Origin: Teredinibacter purpureus
Lineage (GTDB): Bacteria > Pseudomonadota > Gammaproteobacteria > Pseudomonadales > Cellvibrionaceae
Length of the DNA: 64,000 bases
NCBI RefSeq assembly: GCF_014217335.1
Contig: NZ_CP060092.1
Coordinates: 3,861,501 to 3,925,500, forward strand
Direction: 5' to 3'
Below are positions 34,479-40,955 of the stretch, one piece after another. Numbering within the stretch: the stretch's first letter is position 1; each line of letters begins with the position of its first letter. The position numbers and the translations under genes are program-made. The notes beneath the pieces are model-generated. The model made no database searches and was not told the origin of the DNA. It worked only from the letters and a program-made list of their open reading frames with translations.

Positions 34479-34721
34479 ATGGAAATACGCATTTTAAAAG
34501 CCGCGTCAGTAGGCTGGACAACAAGCCTACCGCATTACCCTTTACCAAAAAATGGCGGCTTCAAGAAATTAACACCGGGCGAATCTTGGTATCGCAAAAA
34601 CATACTCAAAGGATCAACCCCACCAAGAGGCAAAGTCTACAAGCGCGGTAAGCAGCGTTTTGAGGCGCGAACATGGCAAAAAACAGAGGGCGGTAGAATG
34701 GAGTTTTTGCCAGCAACATAA
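34479..34721 (+). CDS. unknown protein, first cassette gene
   Basis: 80 residues, strongly basic: MEIRILKAASVGWTTSLPHYPLPKNGGFKKLTPGESWYRKN, then RGKVYKRGKQRFEARTW. Its stop overlaps the left end of the first attC-like site (34716-34783), as cassette genes often do. The left border of this cassette is not preserved: only an attC-like half (CCTAACC near 34412) is seen upstream. Confidence 0.65.
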   Translation: MEIRILKAASVGWTTSLPHYPLPKNGGFKKLTPGESWYRKNILKGSTPPRGKVYKRGKQRFEARTWQKTEGGRMEFLPAT

Positions 34722-34783
34722 CCTCGTTTTCTGGGGAGAGCGAAACGCAGTGGAGTGAATCCGCTGCAAAACATTTGTTAGCT
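34716..34783 (+). other. attC: attC-like site 1
   Basis: R'' box ACATAAC (34716-34722) and R' box GTTAGCT (34777-34783). Inside, GTTTT pairs with AAAAC next to the boxes, and GCAGTGGA/TCCGCTGC forms the central stem with one mismatch. Spacers of 3 and 4 bases separate R and L boxes, as in integron attC. Confidence 0.8.
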
Positions 34784-34820
34784 GCAATACCGACAGCACA
34801 GTTTAGATCAGGAGAATATT

Positions 34821-35117
34821 ATGAAATCAACAACAACTATTTTAGTGGACAATCTAGAAAAAGTATCACTTTACATCGTGCATAACGAAAAAGACGGGAA
34901 GCATTTCATAGTTAAGTCCGGCGGGATTACAACACCCGAAGCTCTTCGGGTGTTGCAGGTATCACTCGATGCAAAAGTTCAAATTGACGTTTTGCCCGGT
35001 GAAAATAGATTCACTCACGCCGCAAGGCACTACGGCTGGAAGATCCTCAAAACAAAGCATGGAGATTTTCCATTTATTGAAGCGATGATACAACTAGGCA
35101 GAAACGCGCGAGCGTAG
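34821..35117 (+). CDS. unknown protein, cassette 1
   Basis: 98 residues with a good AGGAGAATATT site: STTTILVDNLEKVSLYIVHNEKDGKHFIVKSGGITTPEALRVLQVSLDAKVQIDV then HYGWKILKTKHGDFPF. Mixed alpha/beta, soluble. Codon use is unlike the AC-rich prophage genes on both sides. The stop is inside attC-like site 2. Unknown, like most cassette proteins. Confidence 0.68.
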   Translation: MKSTTTILVDNLEKVSLYIVHNEKDGKHFIVKSGGITTPEALRVLQVSLDAKVQIDVLPGENRFTHAARHYGWKILKTKHGDFPFIEAMIQLGRNARA

Positions 35118-35145
35118 CGAGTCCGATTTAATGCGTTTGTTATGT
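35088..35145 (+). other. attC: attC-like site 2 (degenerate left box)
   Basis: R' box GTTATGT (35139-35145) is clear, preceded by GCGTTT. The left box ATACAAC (35088-35094) is imperfect and does not pair with the cassette's own 5' end. The middle has a CGCGAGCGTAGCGAG hairpin-like element common in attC sites. Confidence 0.62.
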
Positions 35146-35162
35146 GATTACTGGATTTAATT

Positions 35163-35390
35163 ATGGCATTACCATACCGAAAAAAGCCATGCCCTGACTG
35201 CCCTTTTCGTAAGGACAGTTTAGAGGGATGGCTAGGCAAAGCGCGAATGACTGAAATATTGAGTGAGGACTCTTTTGTTTGCCATAAACGCCATGACCTG
35301 CAATACGGCGGACACATGATTATTAATGGTAACGATAATGGTTTTGTGAGACTAGCAAACGGTGAAACGCTTATTTTTAATACTAAATAG
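35163..35390 (+). CDS. small CxxC protein (DUF6283-like), cassette 2
   Basis: 75 residues: YRKKPCPDCPFRKDSLEGWLGKARMTEILSEDSFVCHKRHDLQYGGHMIINGNDNGFVRLA. The CPDCPFRKDS start, central FVCHK and GHMIINGN match a small family common in phages and plasmids (DUF6283 as I recall); three cysteines and histidines suggest a metal site. Cassette borders 35140-35461. Confidence 0.75.
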   Translation: MALPYRKKPCPDCPFRKDSLEGWLGKARMTEILSEDSFVCHKRHDLQYGGHMIINGNDNGFVRLANGETLIFNTK

Positions 35391-35408
35391 GATTGCATCG
35401 ATCACCAC

Positions 35409-35467
35409 ACATAACCTTTTTGTTTTGCGGCGCACGTTAGTGCGTCCGAAACAACTGGTTGTTAGCT
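35409..35467 (+). other. attC: attC-like site 3
   Basis: R'' ACATAAC (35409-35415) is the exact reverse complement of the first bases of its own cassette (GTTATGT at 35139). Central stem GCGCAC-gtta-GTGCGT. R' GTTAGCT (35461-35467). Confidence 0.83.
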
Positions 35468-35584
35468 GTAACCTTGCACACTGTTTGAATTTAAGTTGAT
35501 TTATGTGTTGCATTTATTATTGATAAACGTATACTGTATTCAAGTTGAGCAAAACGCGAAACTAAATCAAAAAGGATTAATGTT

Positions 35585-35890
35585 ATGAACAATTTTATTT
35601 TAAACAGTGTTGACACAAACTCTTCTGAAATGGGTGAGACCAGCGAATATGAAAACCCCGTTGATCGTTTTGTGATTTGGGCAGTAGTAGATTTTGATAT
35701 AAACGACCAAAACTATAAAGAAACCGTTGTTTTTGATTCTGGCGTACAAGCTGACTCAGCAATATGGGAAAACTACGACAACAGCTTATTTGACGTTAGC
35801 AAAGAGCAAGATAAATTTCTTGAAGACTGCTTACAAAAAGCTGAAAAAGCATTGGCTAGTTTAAAAGCGGCGCTTGCTGACAGTGAGTAA
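35585..35890 (+). CDS. unknown acidic protein, cassette 3 gene 1
   Basis: 101 residues, very acidic: MNNFILNSVDTNSSEMGETSEYENPVDRFVIWAVVDFDINDQNYKETVVFDSG, ending LQKAEKALASLKAAL. Preceded by AAAAGGATTAATGTT and 120 bases of leader with a promoter-like TTGATA and TATACT-type pair (35520-35540). Stop overlaps the next gene start. The acidity could suit a DNA mimic or inhibitor, but nothing shows it. Confidence 0.68.
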   Translation: MNNFILNSVDTNSSEMGETSEYENPVDRFVIWAVVDFDINDQNYKETVVFDSGVQADSAIWENYDNSLFDVSKEQDKFLEDCLQKAEKALASLKAALADSE

Positions 35891-36074
35891 ACAAGGCGGA
35901 AAACGCGAGGGGGCTGGCAGACCAGCCGCCCCTGACGCTCTTAAGCGAAACACGATGCCTGTTAGGTTGCCCCAGTGGTTAATTAACGAGGTTGACAGCA
36001 GAGACGGCAGTCGTGGCGAACAGGTGGAAGCAGCACTAATTAAGCTTTACAAGCTGCGGCCACCGAGAGTGTGA
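35883..36074 (+). CDS. ribbon-helix-helix-like protein, cassette 3 gene 2
   Basis: 63 residues from GTG 35883 (overlap GTGAGTAA with the previous stop; a TTG at 35874 is also possible). GGKREGAGRPAAPDALKRNTMPVRLPQWLINEVDSRDGSRGEQVEAALIKLY has the REGAGRP DNA-contact tail and an MPVRLPQWLINEV...RGEQVEAAL RHH pattern. Coupled to the acidic protein; antitoxin-like pairing is possible but the partner does not resemble a toxin. Confidence 0.68.
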   Translation: MSKQGGKREGAGRPAAPDALKRNTMPVRLPQWLINEVDSRDGSRGEQVEAALIKLYKLRPPRV

Positions 36075-36075
36075 C

Positions 36076-36154
36076 TGCTAACCTTTGGCTTAACGGCTGC
36101 GCGATTAGCGCAGTCCGAGTGAGTAAAACGAACGATTACAGCCGGTTGTTATAC
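36076..36154 (+). other. attC: attC-like site 4
   Basis: R'' TGCTAAC (36076-36082) pairs 6 of 7 with the 5' end of its cassette (GTTAGCT at 35461). Central perfect stem CTGCGC-gatta-GCGCAG. R' GTTATAC (36148-36154). Confidence 0.83.
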
Positions 36155-36174
36155 GGCAACCGCAGAGGCTTAAA

Positions 36175-36874
36175 ATGAAAGATGTGGCAGTATTTTTATT
36201 TGATTTAACAGGGATTATGGCGGCACCTTGGCTCGATGCGGGATATACCTGCTATATCGTTGATATACAGCACCCAATGGGAATAACCCACGACGATAAA
36301 AGGCCAGGGCTGGTAAAAGTGGGTGCAGATTTAAGAGGTGGATGGTTGCCGCCATCAGAAATTGTAGGCCGCATAGCATTTGTTGCCGCCTTCCCTGAAT
36401 GCACAAACGTGGCTGTAAGTGGAGCGGCCCACTTTTTGAAAAAGGGCGCGAGGGCATTAAGCCTAAGCCTTGATTTGTTTGCGACCAGCAAAGAGATTGG
36501 CGAATGGTGCGGCGCGCCGTACATGATTGAAAACCCGATAAGCACATTTAGCACCTACTGCGGAAAGCCGGACTATATATTTAATCCATATGAGTACGGC
36601 GGATACCTGCCAGAAAACGACAGGCACCCTCGCTGGCCAGAATACATAGCGCCACGCGATGCGTACCCTAAAAAAACGTGCCTATGGACGGGCAACGGCT
36701 TCGTAATGCCCCCCCCCCGAACCAGTTACACCAGAACCAGGGTATAGCGCACAACACAAAAAGCTAGGCGGAAAGAACCTTAAAACGAAAAATATTAGAT
36801 CGGCAACACCGAGAGGTTTTGCAAAAGCGGTCTTTGAAAGTAACGCGGCACAAGAGTTTAAGATTGCCGTATAA
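36175..36874 (+). pseudogene. cytosine-methyltransferase-like cassette gene, frameshifted in a C-run
   Basis: Reads in frame from 36175 to a run of ten Cs (36709-36718). As written it then ends at 36747 after 190 residues. With nine Cs the frame would continue to 36874, giving about 232 residues with an ending RSATPRGFAKAVFESNA and a stop inside attC site 5, as other cassette genes. VAVFLFDLTGIMAAPWLDAGYTCYIVDIQ, ENPISTF, GKPDYIFNPYEYGGY and KKTCLWTGNGF resemble DNA methyltransferase-like phage proteins. No clear PCQ catalytic loop is visible. Sequencing error or true slippage cannot be told apart here. Confidence 0.78.
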
Positions 36875-36950
36875 CCCCTTGCTCAGCGAGCGCCGAAGGC
36901 GTCCGCGTGGAGTGAGGAACGAACGAAACAACTGGAGCAATTTGTTATGT
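36869..36950 (+). other. attC: attC-like site 5
   Basis: R'' GTATAAC (36869-36875) is the exact reverse complement of the first bases of its own cassette (GTTATAC at 36148). Central GCGCC-gaa-GGCGT stem. R' GTTATGT (36944-36950) also supplies the start codon of the next gene. Confidence 0.83.
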
Positions 36951-37279
36951 TTGAGAATTCAGGAATGGAGCTAAAAGAGGCTATAAGAATAGCAAAGCTT
37001 TGGAAGGCAGGAAAAATGATCGGCTACCAAGAGGACGAGGTTACAGTGCCGCTGCTCAACGAAATTGAGAGAATCAGAGAGGCCATTTTCCCAATTATGG
37101 TAGACATGAAAGGGCAAATAGAACACTGCCACAACCACGGCGATAATTGGGAAGCAGATTTTTTAGATAAATATTTCTCAAAACTCGCAGCAATATTCCC
37201 AGACTTATTTATTACATCTGGCGTAGACGTAGCTGCTGACCGGTTTTCAGTAGAAGTTAAAAGATGGCACGACGCTTAA
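36947..37279 (+). CDS. unknown protein, cassette 5
   Basis: 110 residues, helical: MELKEAIRIAKLWKAGKMIGYQEDEVTVPLLNEIERIREAIFPIMVDMKGQIEHCHNHGDNWEADFLDKYF. Its ATG is part of the attC core GTTATGT and the GGAG at 36933 lies in the neighbouring attC, so moving the cassette would change its translation signal. A later ATG at 36965 lacks a usable site. Function unknown. Confidence 0.66.
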   Translation: MFENSGMELKEAIRIAKLWKAGKMIGYQEDEVTVPLLNEIERIREAIFPIMVDMKGQIEHCHNHGDNWEADFLDKYFSKLAAIFPDLFITSGVDVAADRFSVEVKRWHDA

Positions 37280-37281
37280 AA

Positions 37282-37342
37282 ACATAACCGCGAAGTTAAG
37301 CGGCAGCCCATTAGGGCTGTCAGATTGAACGATTTGTTATGT
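37282..37342 (+). other. attC: attC-like site 6
   Basis: R'' ACATAAC (37282-37288) and R' GTTATGT (37336-37342) pair perfectly; R'' also matches the own cassette start (GTTATGT at 36944). Central perfect stem CAGCCC-atta-GGGCTG. Length 61 bp. Confidence 0.88.
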
Positions 37343-37355
37343 TTTGGAGATGATT

Positions 37356-37559
37356 ATGAAAAGTTTAGGTGATGCGCTGCCAGAAGAGCAAGCAAGAGTC
37401 CGAGAGATTTTGGGGTATTACAAAGAGATAGGGCCAGTCGGTGCGTTTGGGGCGGCGATGATTGAGCAGAGCCTAAAGGCCGCTGATAAAGCGATTATTA
37501 GTGGCGATGCTGCGGCAATGGCTTCTGCATATAAAGACCTGCAAGAAATTACAGGGTAA
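37356..37559 (+). CDS. unknown protein, cassette 6
   Basis: 67 residues from ATG 37356, five bases after GGAGA; an upstream TTG frame exists but has no ribosome site. Helical and acidic: LGDALPEEQARVREILGYYKEIGPVGAFGAAMIEQSLKAADKAIISGDAAAMASAYKDLQEI. Function unknown. Confidence 0.7.
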   Translation: MKSLGDALPEEQARVREILGYYKEIGPVGAFGAAMIEQSLKAADKAIISGDAAAMASAYKDLQEITG

Positions 37560-37561
37560 AA

Positions 37562-37630
37562 ATATAACCTTGAGCGCAACGGATTGAGAAGCGCAGCGTA
37601 CGAAATTCCGATTGCTGCGTGTTGTTATAT
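37562..37630 (+). other. attC: attC-like site 7
   Basis: R'' ATATAAC (37562-37568) and R' GTTATAT (37624-37630) pair perfectly. It matches its own cassette start at 9 of 10 positions (GTTATGTTTT against GTTATATTTT). Internal CGCAGC...GCTGCG arms. Confidence 0.85.
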
Positions 37631-37643
37631 TTTGGAGTTGAAC

Positions 37644-37976
37644 ATGTTCAGAAACGCACATTTTAAAAACTTGCCTATGTCAGATGCGGTTAAAATCACA
37701 CTCACTGAGCGAGTAATTAACGACTTAACATCGGTATATGTAGACGACTTACAGCAAGACGTTATGAGCATGACTACTAAAGACTGGCTCTTGTTTTTAC
37801 TACTGCCAATTAAGGTTTTATTCATGCCGCTTGCCAGCTACTTAGAACAAAAAGACGTTAAAAGACTGAATAAAGAGGATTGCGCATTAAGGTTTACAAC
37901 CTATAGCCATTTTATCTTGTACTGGCGTAGCTTTGATGATTTTGAAACAAGGCCGTACAGGTGGAATGAAATATAA
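37644..37976 (+). CDS. unknown protein, cassette 7
   Basis: 110 residues from ATG 37644 with TTTGGAG upstream. MFRNAHFKNLPMSDAVKITLTERVINDLTSVYVDDLQQDVMSMTTKDWLLFLLLPIKVLFMPLASYLEQKDVKRLN: one hydrophobic stretch (about 50-67) that may bind a membrane. Stop lies inside attC site 8. Not recognised. Confidence 0.7.
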   Translation: MFRNAHFKNLPMSDAVKITLTERVINDLTSVYVDDLQQDVMSMTTKDWLLFLLLPIKVLFMPLASYLEQKDVKRLNKEDCALRFTTYSHFILYWRSFDDFETRPYRWNEI

Positions 37977-38048
37977 CCTCGCAATAAACGGTAGCCGCTT
38001 GCGGCTGTCCGGTGAGTGAAACGAGCGCATTTAATTGCCTTGTTATAT
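37971..38048 (+). other. attC: attC-like site 8
   Basis: R'' ATATAAC (37971-37977), R' GTTATAT (38042-38048), perfect pairing, and exact match of R'' to its own cassette start. Central stem AGCCGC-tt-GCGGCT. Confidence 0.87.
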
Positions 38049-38169
38049 TTATTACGCCCCTTAAGTGGGGTTTTTCGGTGCAAGCAGAGGCGGACTGCAC
38101 CGGAGTCAGTGTAAATCACTAGCGGCTAAGATGGGACAACAATTAAACGCATTATTTTTTGGAGGATAC

Positions 38170-38415
38170 ATGAAAAAAATCGACTTATGGTTTTGGGCTT
38201 TAGCTACATCGTCAAAAGGCAACCCGTTTGTAGCTGTCATTACTATTATGTGCTTTTATGTGATGTTTGCGTTTGCCGAAGCGTCAATAGAAACTCTTTT
38301 TTTTGGGGAGCATTTTTTGCACTGGCTAGACCCTATTTTCGCGCTGGCTTTTATGACTGCCGCAGGCTATTCGGTTTGGCAGTGTGCAAAATACCAAATG
38401 CACAAAGAAATATAA
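38170..38415 (+). CDS. small two-helix membrane protein, cassette 8
   Basis: 81 residues from ATG 38170 with GGAGGATAC upstream. Two hydrophobic segments: FVAVITIMCFYVMFAFAEA (about 18-36) and PIFALAFMTAAGYSVWQ (about 55-71). The 5' leader of over 100 bases (38049-38169) contains a GGTGCA...TGCACC hairpin. Stop overlaps the last attC-like left box. Unknown function. Confidence 0.7.
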   Translation: MKKIDLWFWALATSSKGNPFVAVITIMCFYVMFAFAEASIETLFFGEHFLHWLDPIFALAFMTAAGYSVWQCAKYQMHKEI

Positions 38416-38435
38416 CACAGGGGTTAACGTACCAA
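38410..38435 (+). other. truncated attC-like end of the cassette array
   Basis: ATATAAC (38410-38416) is the exact reverse complement of the first bases of cassette 8 (GTTATAT at 38042), so it is that cassette's R'' box. No stem follows; a GTTAACG occurs at 38423. The rest of the attC is lost and phage sequence follows. Confidence 0.68.
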
Positions 38436-38528
38436 TGACCAACTATTCCGCCATATATCTAAAAAAAACCTTTATTCGTTAATCATTAATACATATATCA
38501 ACAGAAAATTCAAAACAGAGAAAAAACA

Positions 38529-38780
38529 GTGCAGCTAATCAAAACAACAACACTAAACCAACGCTACTTTACAAAAGGCTCAGGCCCAAGCACTAGCGAA
38601 TGGGCCGACATGATCGATGAAGGCACGATTAACGGCAAAGTCATGCGCACAAAAAAATTATTGGTCTGGATTGATTTGGACGATTTTCTAAGCAAAGACA
38701 CATTCCTCACGCCAGCAGCCAATGACGAAACACCCACAATTAATGCTACAGTTGCAAATCTACTCAACAGACCGGCGTAA
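38529..38780 (+). CDS. probable excisionase
   Basis: 83 residues starting with GTG 38529. LNQRYFTKGSGPSTSEWADMIDEGTINGKVMRTKKLLVWIDLDDFLSKD fits a winged-helix excisionase: helix, G-x-I-x-G-K turn, then V-W-I-D strand. It stands 5 bases before the integrase gene, the usual xis-int order. The call is from fold pattern and position. Confidence 0.72.
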   Translation: MQLIKTTTLNQRYFTKGSGPSTSEWADMIDEGTINGKVMRTKKLLVWIDLDDFLSKDTFLTPAANDETPTINATVANLLNRPA

Positions 38781-38785
38781 AAAAA

Positions 38786-39997
38786 ATGGCCAGACCCAAA
38801 AAACCACGACTATTTAACGGCATACAGCTGGCCAACAACCTCTACCCCGACCCCAAAAAACGGGTAAACCGCTGGCAATACCTCAGACCGGACGGAACCA
38901 AAATGGGCTTTATAGCGGATACTGCTCACCAAGCAAACGCTATCGCCGAACAAGCCAACGCAGAAAGAGCCAGCTACCAGCCCGCGACAGAAATAAAAAA
39001 AGGGCTAACACCGATCGGCGCCCTCGTAGACGATTTTATCGTCTACCGCGAACGCAACAGCCCCAACCTGAGAACAGCACGCAGCTGGAAAAACCGCCGA
39101 TACGCGCTCCAAAAATTTGGCCGCGAATTCTCAATGCCACCGTCCAGGCTCACACGACCCGCAATACAGGCGTGGTGGGACCAACTAACACACAGTCAGC
39201 AAAAACTGCGGCACGCCGAATTTCGCCGAGCATTCAATTACTGGCTGGGACGCGACCTATTTAAACAACTCACATACAACCCATTCACAACCGCCGATGA
39301 CCGACCACGGCTATACTCACGCGAAAAACCCGACAGAGCGCGGCTACGCTTAGAGCTAAAACAGTTTTGGGCAATCTATCAAGAAGCTGGGAAACTGGGA
39401 TACGAGGGCCTGCAGATCGCCATGGGCATATCGCTATTAACATTTATGCGCGAGGGCGACATTCTCAACCTGAGAATCGACCAACACATCAATGACAGTA
39501 TATTAAAAACCGTCATCAGTAAATCAGCAGCACAAAAAGGCCACACGAAAGCCACCCGGCTACAATGGGACAACGAGCGACACACCCTATTGCGCAACCT
39601 TACAAATCGCGGCCGCGAGCTAAGCATGAAAAACATGCGGAGCCCGTTCTTGATCTCCTACATATCAAAGCGACGCGACCGCGAATACAGAAGCAAGCTA
39701 AAAATCCACAAAGGCCAAATACCCAAAGAAAGATTTGCAAAACAATTCAGAGACGCCCGAGACGCCACAGGTCTCTGGAACGACATCCCCCAAAACAAAA
39801 CCCCGCCCACCTTCCACGAAATAAGATCTCTGGCAGACGCAACAGCGAAAACCGCTGGCTACAAAACCAGCCAAATTCAGCTTGCAATGGCGCACAGCGA
39901 CGAAGCACAAACGCTGCAATATCTAGCCAACCACGAGCTGCCACACGACGACGTTGAAGTGGTATTCACAGAAGAAATGATTGGCGGGAAGTTTTAG
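38786..39997 (+). CDS. int: prophage tyrosine integrase
   Basis: 403 residues. N-terminal arm-binding part (ARPKKPRLFNGIQLANNLYPDPKKRVNRWQYLRPDGTKMGF), a core-binding domain (about 75-165) and a catalytic domain with R222 (FMREGDIL), H344/R347 (FHEIR), H370 and the nucleophile Y379 (TLQYL). The stop is 77 bases from the tRNA-Pro end, between them three TTTTTCTACG repeats. Integrates the element at tRNA-Pro. It is a phage-type enzyme and lacks any sign of being an integron IntI. Confidence 0.92.
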   Translation: MARPKKPRLFNGIQLANNLYPDPKKRVNRWQYLRPDGTKMGFIADTAHQANAIAEQANAERASYQPATEIKKGLTPIGALVDDFIVYRERNSPNLRTARSWKNRRYALQKFGREFSMPPSRLTRPAIQAWWDQLTHSQQKLRHAEFRRAFNYWLGRDLFKQLTYNPFTTADDRPRLYSREKPDRARLRLELKQFWAIYQEAGKLGYEGLQIAMGISLLTFMREGDILNLRIDQHINDSILKTVISKSAAQKGHTKATRLQWDNERHTLLRNLTNRGRELSMKNMRSPFLISYISKRRDREYRSKLKIHKGQIPKERFAKQFRDARDATGLWNDIPQNKTPPTFHEIRSLADATAKTAGYKTSQIQLAMAHSDEAQTLQYLANHELPHDDVEVVFTEEMIGGKF

Positions 39998-40005
39998 AGA
40001 AAGAG

Positions 40006-40039
40006 TTTTTCTACGGGGTTTTTCTACGGTTTTTCTACG
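40006..40039. repeat. three TTTTTCTACG repeats at the right end (candidate integrase arm sites)
   Basis: Direct repeats at 40006-40015, 40019-40028 and 40030-40039, spaced 11-13 bp. Identical set at 628-661 next to the integrase remnant. Confidence 0.65.
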
Positions 40040-40070
40040 CTTAGTAACCGCTAACCCCGCAAGGCTGGGG

Positions 40071-40118
40071 AATTGGTCGGAGTGGCCGGATTTGAACCGA
40101 CGACCACCACACCCCCAG
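40071..40118. other. attR: attR: 48-bp attachment core within tRNA-Pro
   Basis: Perfect 48-bp copy of 870-917; here it continues into the complete tRNA gene. Confidence 0.92.
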
Positions 40119-40150
40119 TGTGGTGCGCTACCAGGCTGCGCTACACTCCG
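40074..40150 (-). tRNA. tRNA-Pro: tRNA-Pro (anticodon GGG)
   Basis: 77 nt including encoded CCA. Acceptor CGGAGTG/CACTCCG, D arm GCGC-AGCCTGGTA-GCGC, anticodon arm CCACA/TGTGG with loop CTGGGGG, T arm GTCGG-TTCAAAT-CCGGC. Close to E. coli proL. The prophage integration rebuilt its 3' part. Confidence 0.95.
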
Positions 40151-40288
40151 ATTTGTTCTGCGTAGGTAAGTACGCGAGGCGCACATAATACGGATTAAGA
40201 GGGTTTATGCAAGACATAATTAGGCGTTTTATCGATTCTTCTTTTAACGTGAAAAAGCGCCTGTATTTTGAGCTTTTTTAAGCTGCTA

Positions 40289-40648
40289 TTAGGTTTTAAG
40301 TACTTCTAACACTTCTTCTAAGTCTCGGATCATTTCCGCTACTATTTTCGATAGTTCAGTGCTGCTTTCAGGTTTATTTACGTCGCTGGTCATTTGCTGA
40401 CGTGCGCCACCAATCGTAAAGCCTTGATCGTACAGTAGTGATCGAATTTGCCGAATGGTGAGTACATCGGCTCGCTGATAGTAGCGGCGATTGCCTCGGC
40501 GTTTAACCGGTTTCAACTGGGGGAATTCTTGCTCCCAGTAACGCAATACATGCGGTTTTACCGCGCATAGCTCGCTAACTTCTCCAATAGTGAAGTAACG
40601 CTTGCCTGGGATTACGGGTAATTCGTCGTTATTACTCGGTTCCAGCAT
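40289..40648 (-). CDS. MerR-family transcriptional regulator
   Basis: 119 residues: [71 protein letters not shown] is a complete MerR DNA-binding domain. A short C-terminal coiled coil, no effector domain and no cysteine cluster. Genes of this type follow ihfA in many gammaproteobacteria. Overlaps ihfA by 17 bases, so it is cotranscribed. Target unknown. Confidence 0.9.
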   Translation of the reverse strand: MLEPSNNDELPVIPGKRYFTIGEVSELCAVKPHVLRYWEQEFPQLKPVKRRGNRRYYQRADVLTIRQIRSLLYDQGFTIGGARQQMTSDVNKPESSTELSKIVAEMIRDLEEVLEVLKT

Positions 40649-40955
40649 ACGCTTCGACTCGTGCCTTTAGTTTTTGACCAGGGCGAAAGGTTACCACTCT
40701 TCTCGCAGTAATCGGTATTTCTTCACCCGTTTTGGGGTTTCGGCCAGGTCTTTGTTTTTTGTCACGCAAGTCAAAATTGCCGAAACCGGATAGTTTGACT
40801 TGCTCATTTTGTTCCAGCGCATTCCGAATCTCTTCAAAGAAAAACTCAACGAGCTCTTTGGCTTCACGCTTGTTAAACCCTAACTCTTCGTACAGGTTTT
40901 CAGCGAGGTCGGCCTTTGTGAGGGACTCTTTATCGATATTATCTAAGGCTGGCAT
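40632..40955 (-). CDS. ihfA: integration host factor subunit alpha
   Basis: 107 residues from ATG 40955 (GAGG nine bases upstream; an ATG at 40964 is the alternative). [85 protein letters not shown]: the DNA-bending arm with [10 protein letters not shown] is complete. With IhfB bends DNA and helps many processes including phage integration next door. Overlaps the pheT end. Confidence 0.95.
   Translation of the reverse strand: MPALDNIDKESLTKADLAENLYEELGFNKREAKELVEFFFEEIRNALEQNEQVKLSGFGNFDLRDKKQRPGRNPKTGEEIPITARRVVTFRPGQKLKARVEAYAGTE

Noticed and set aside
35585..36074. Toxin-antitoxin pair in cassette 3
   Set aside because: The RHH-like protein could be an antitoxin, but the 101-aa partner is very acidic and unlike known toxins; order alone is not enough.
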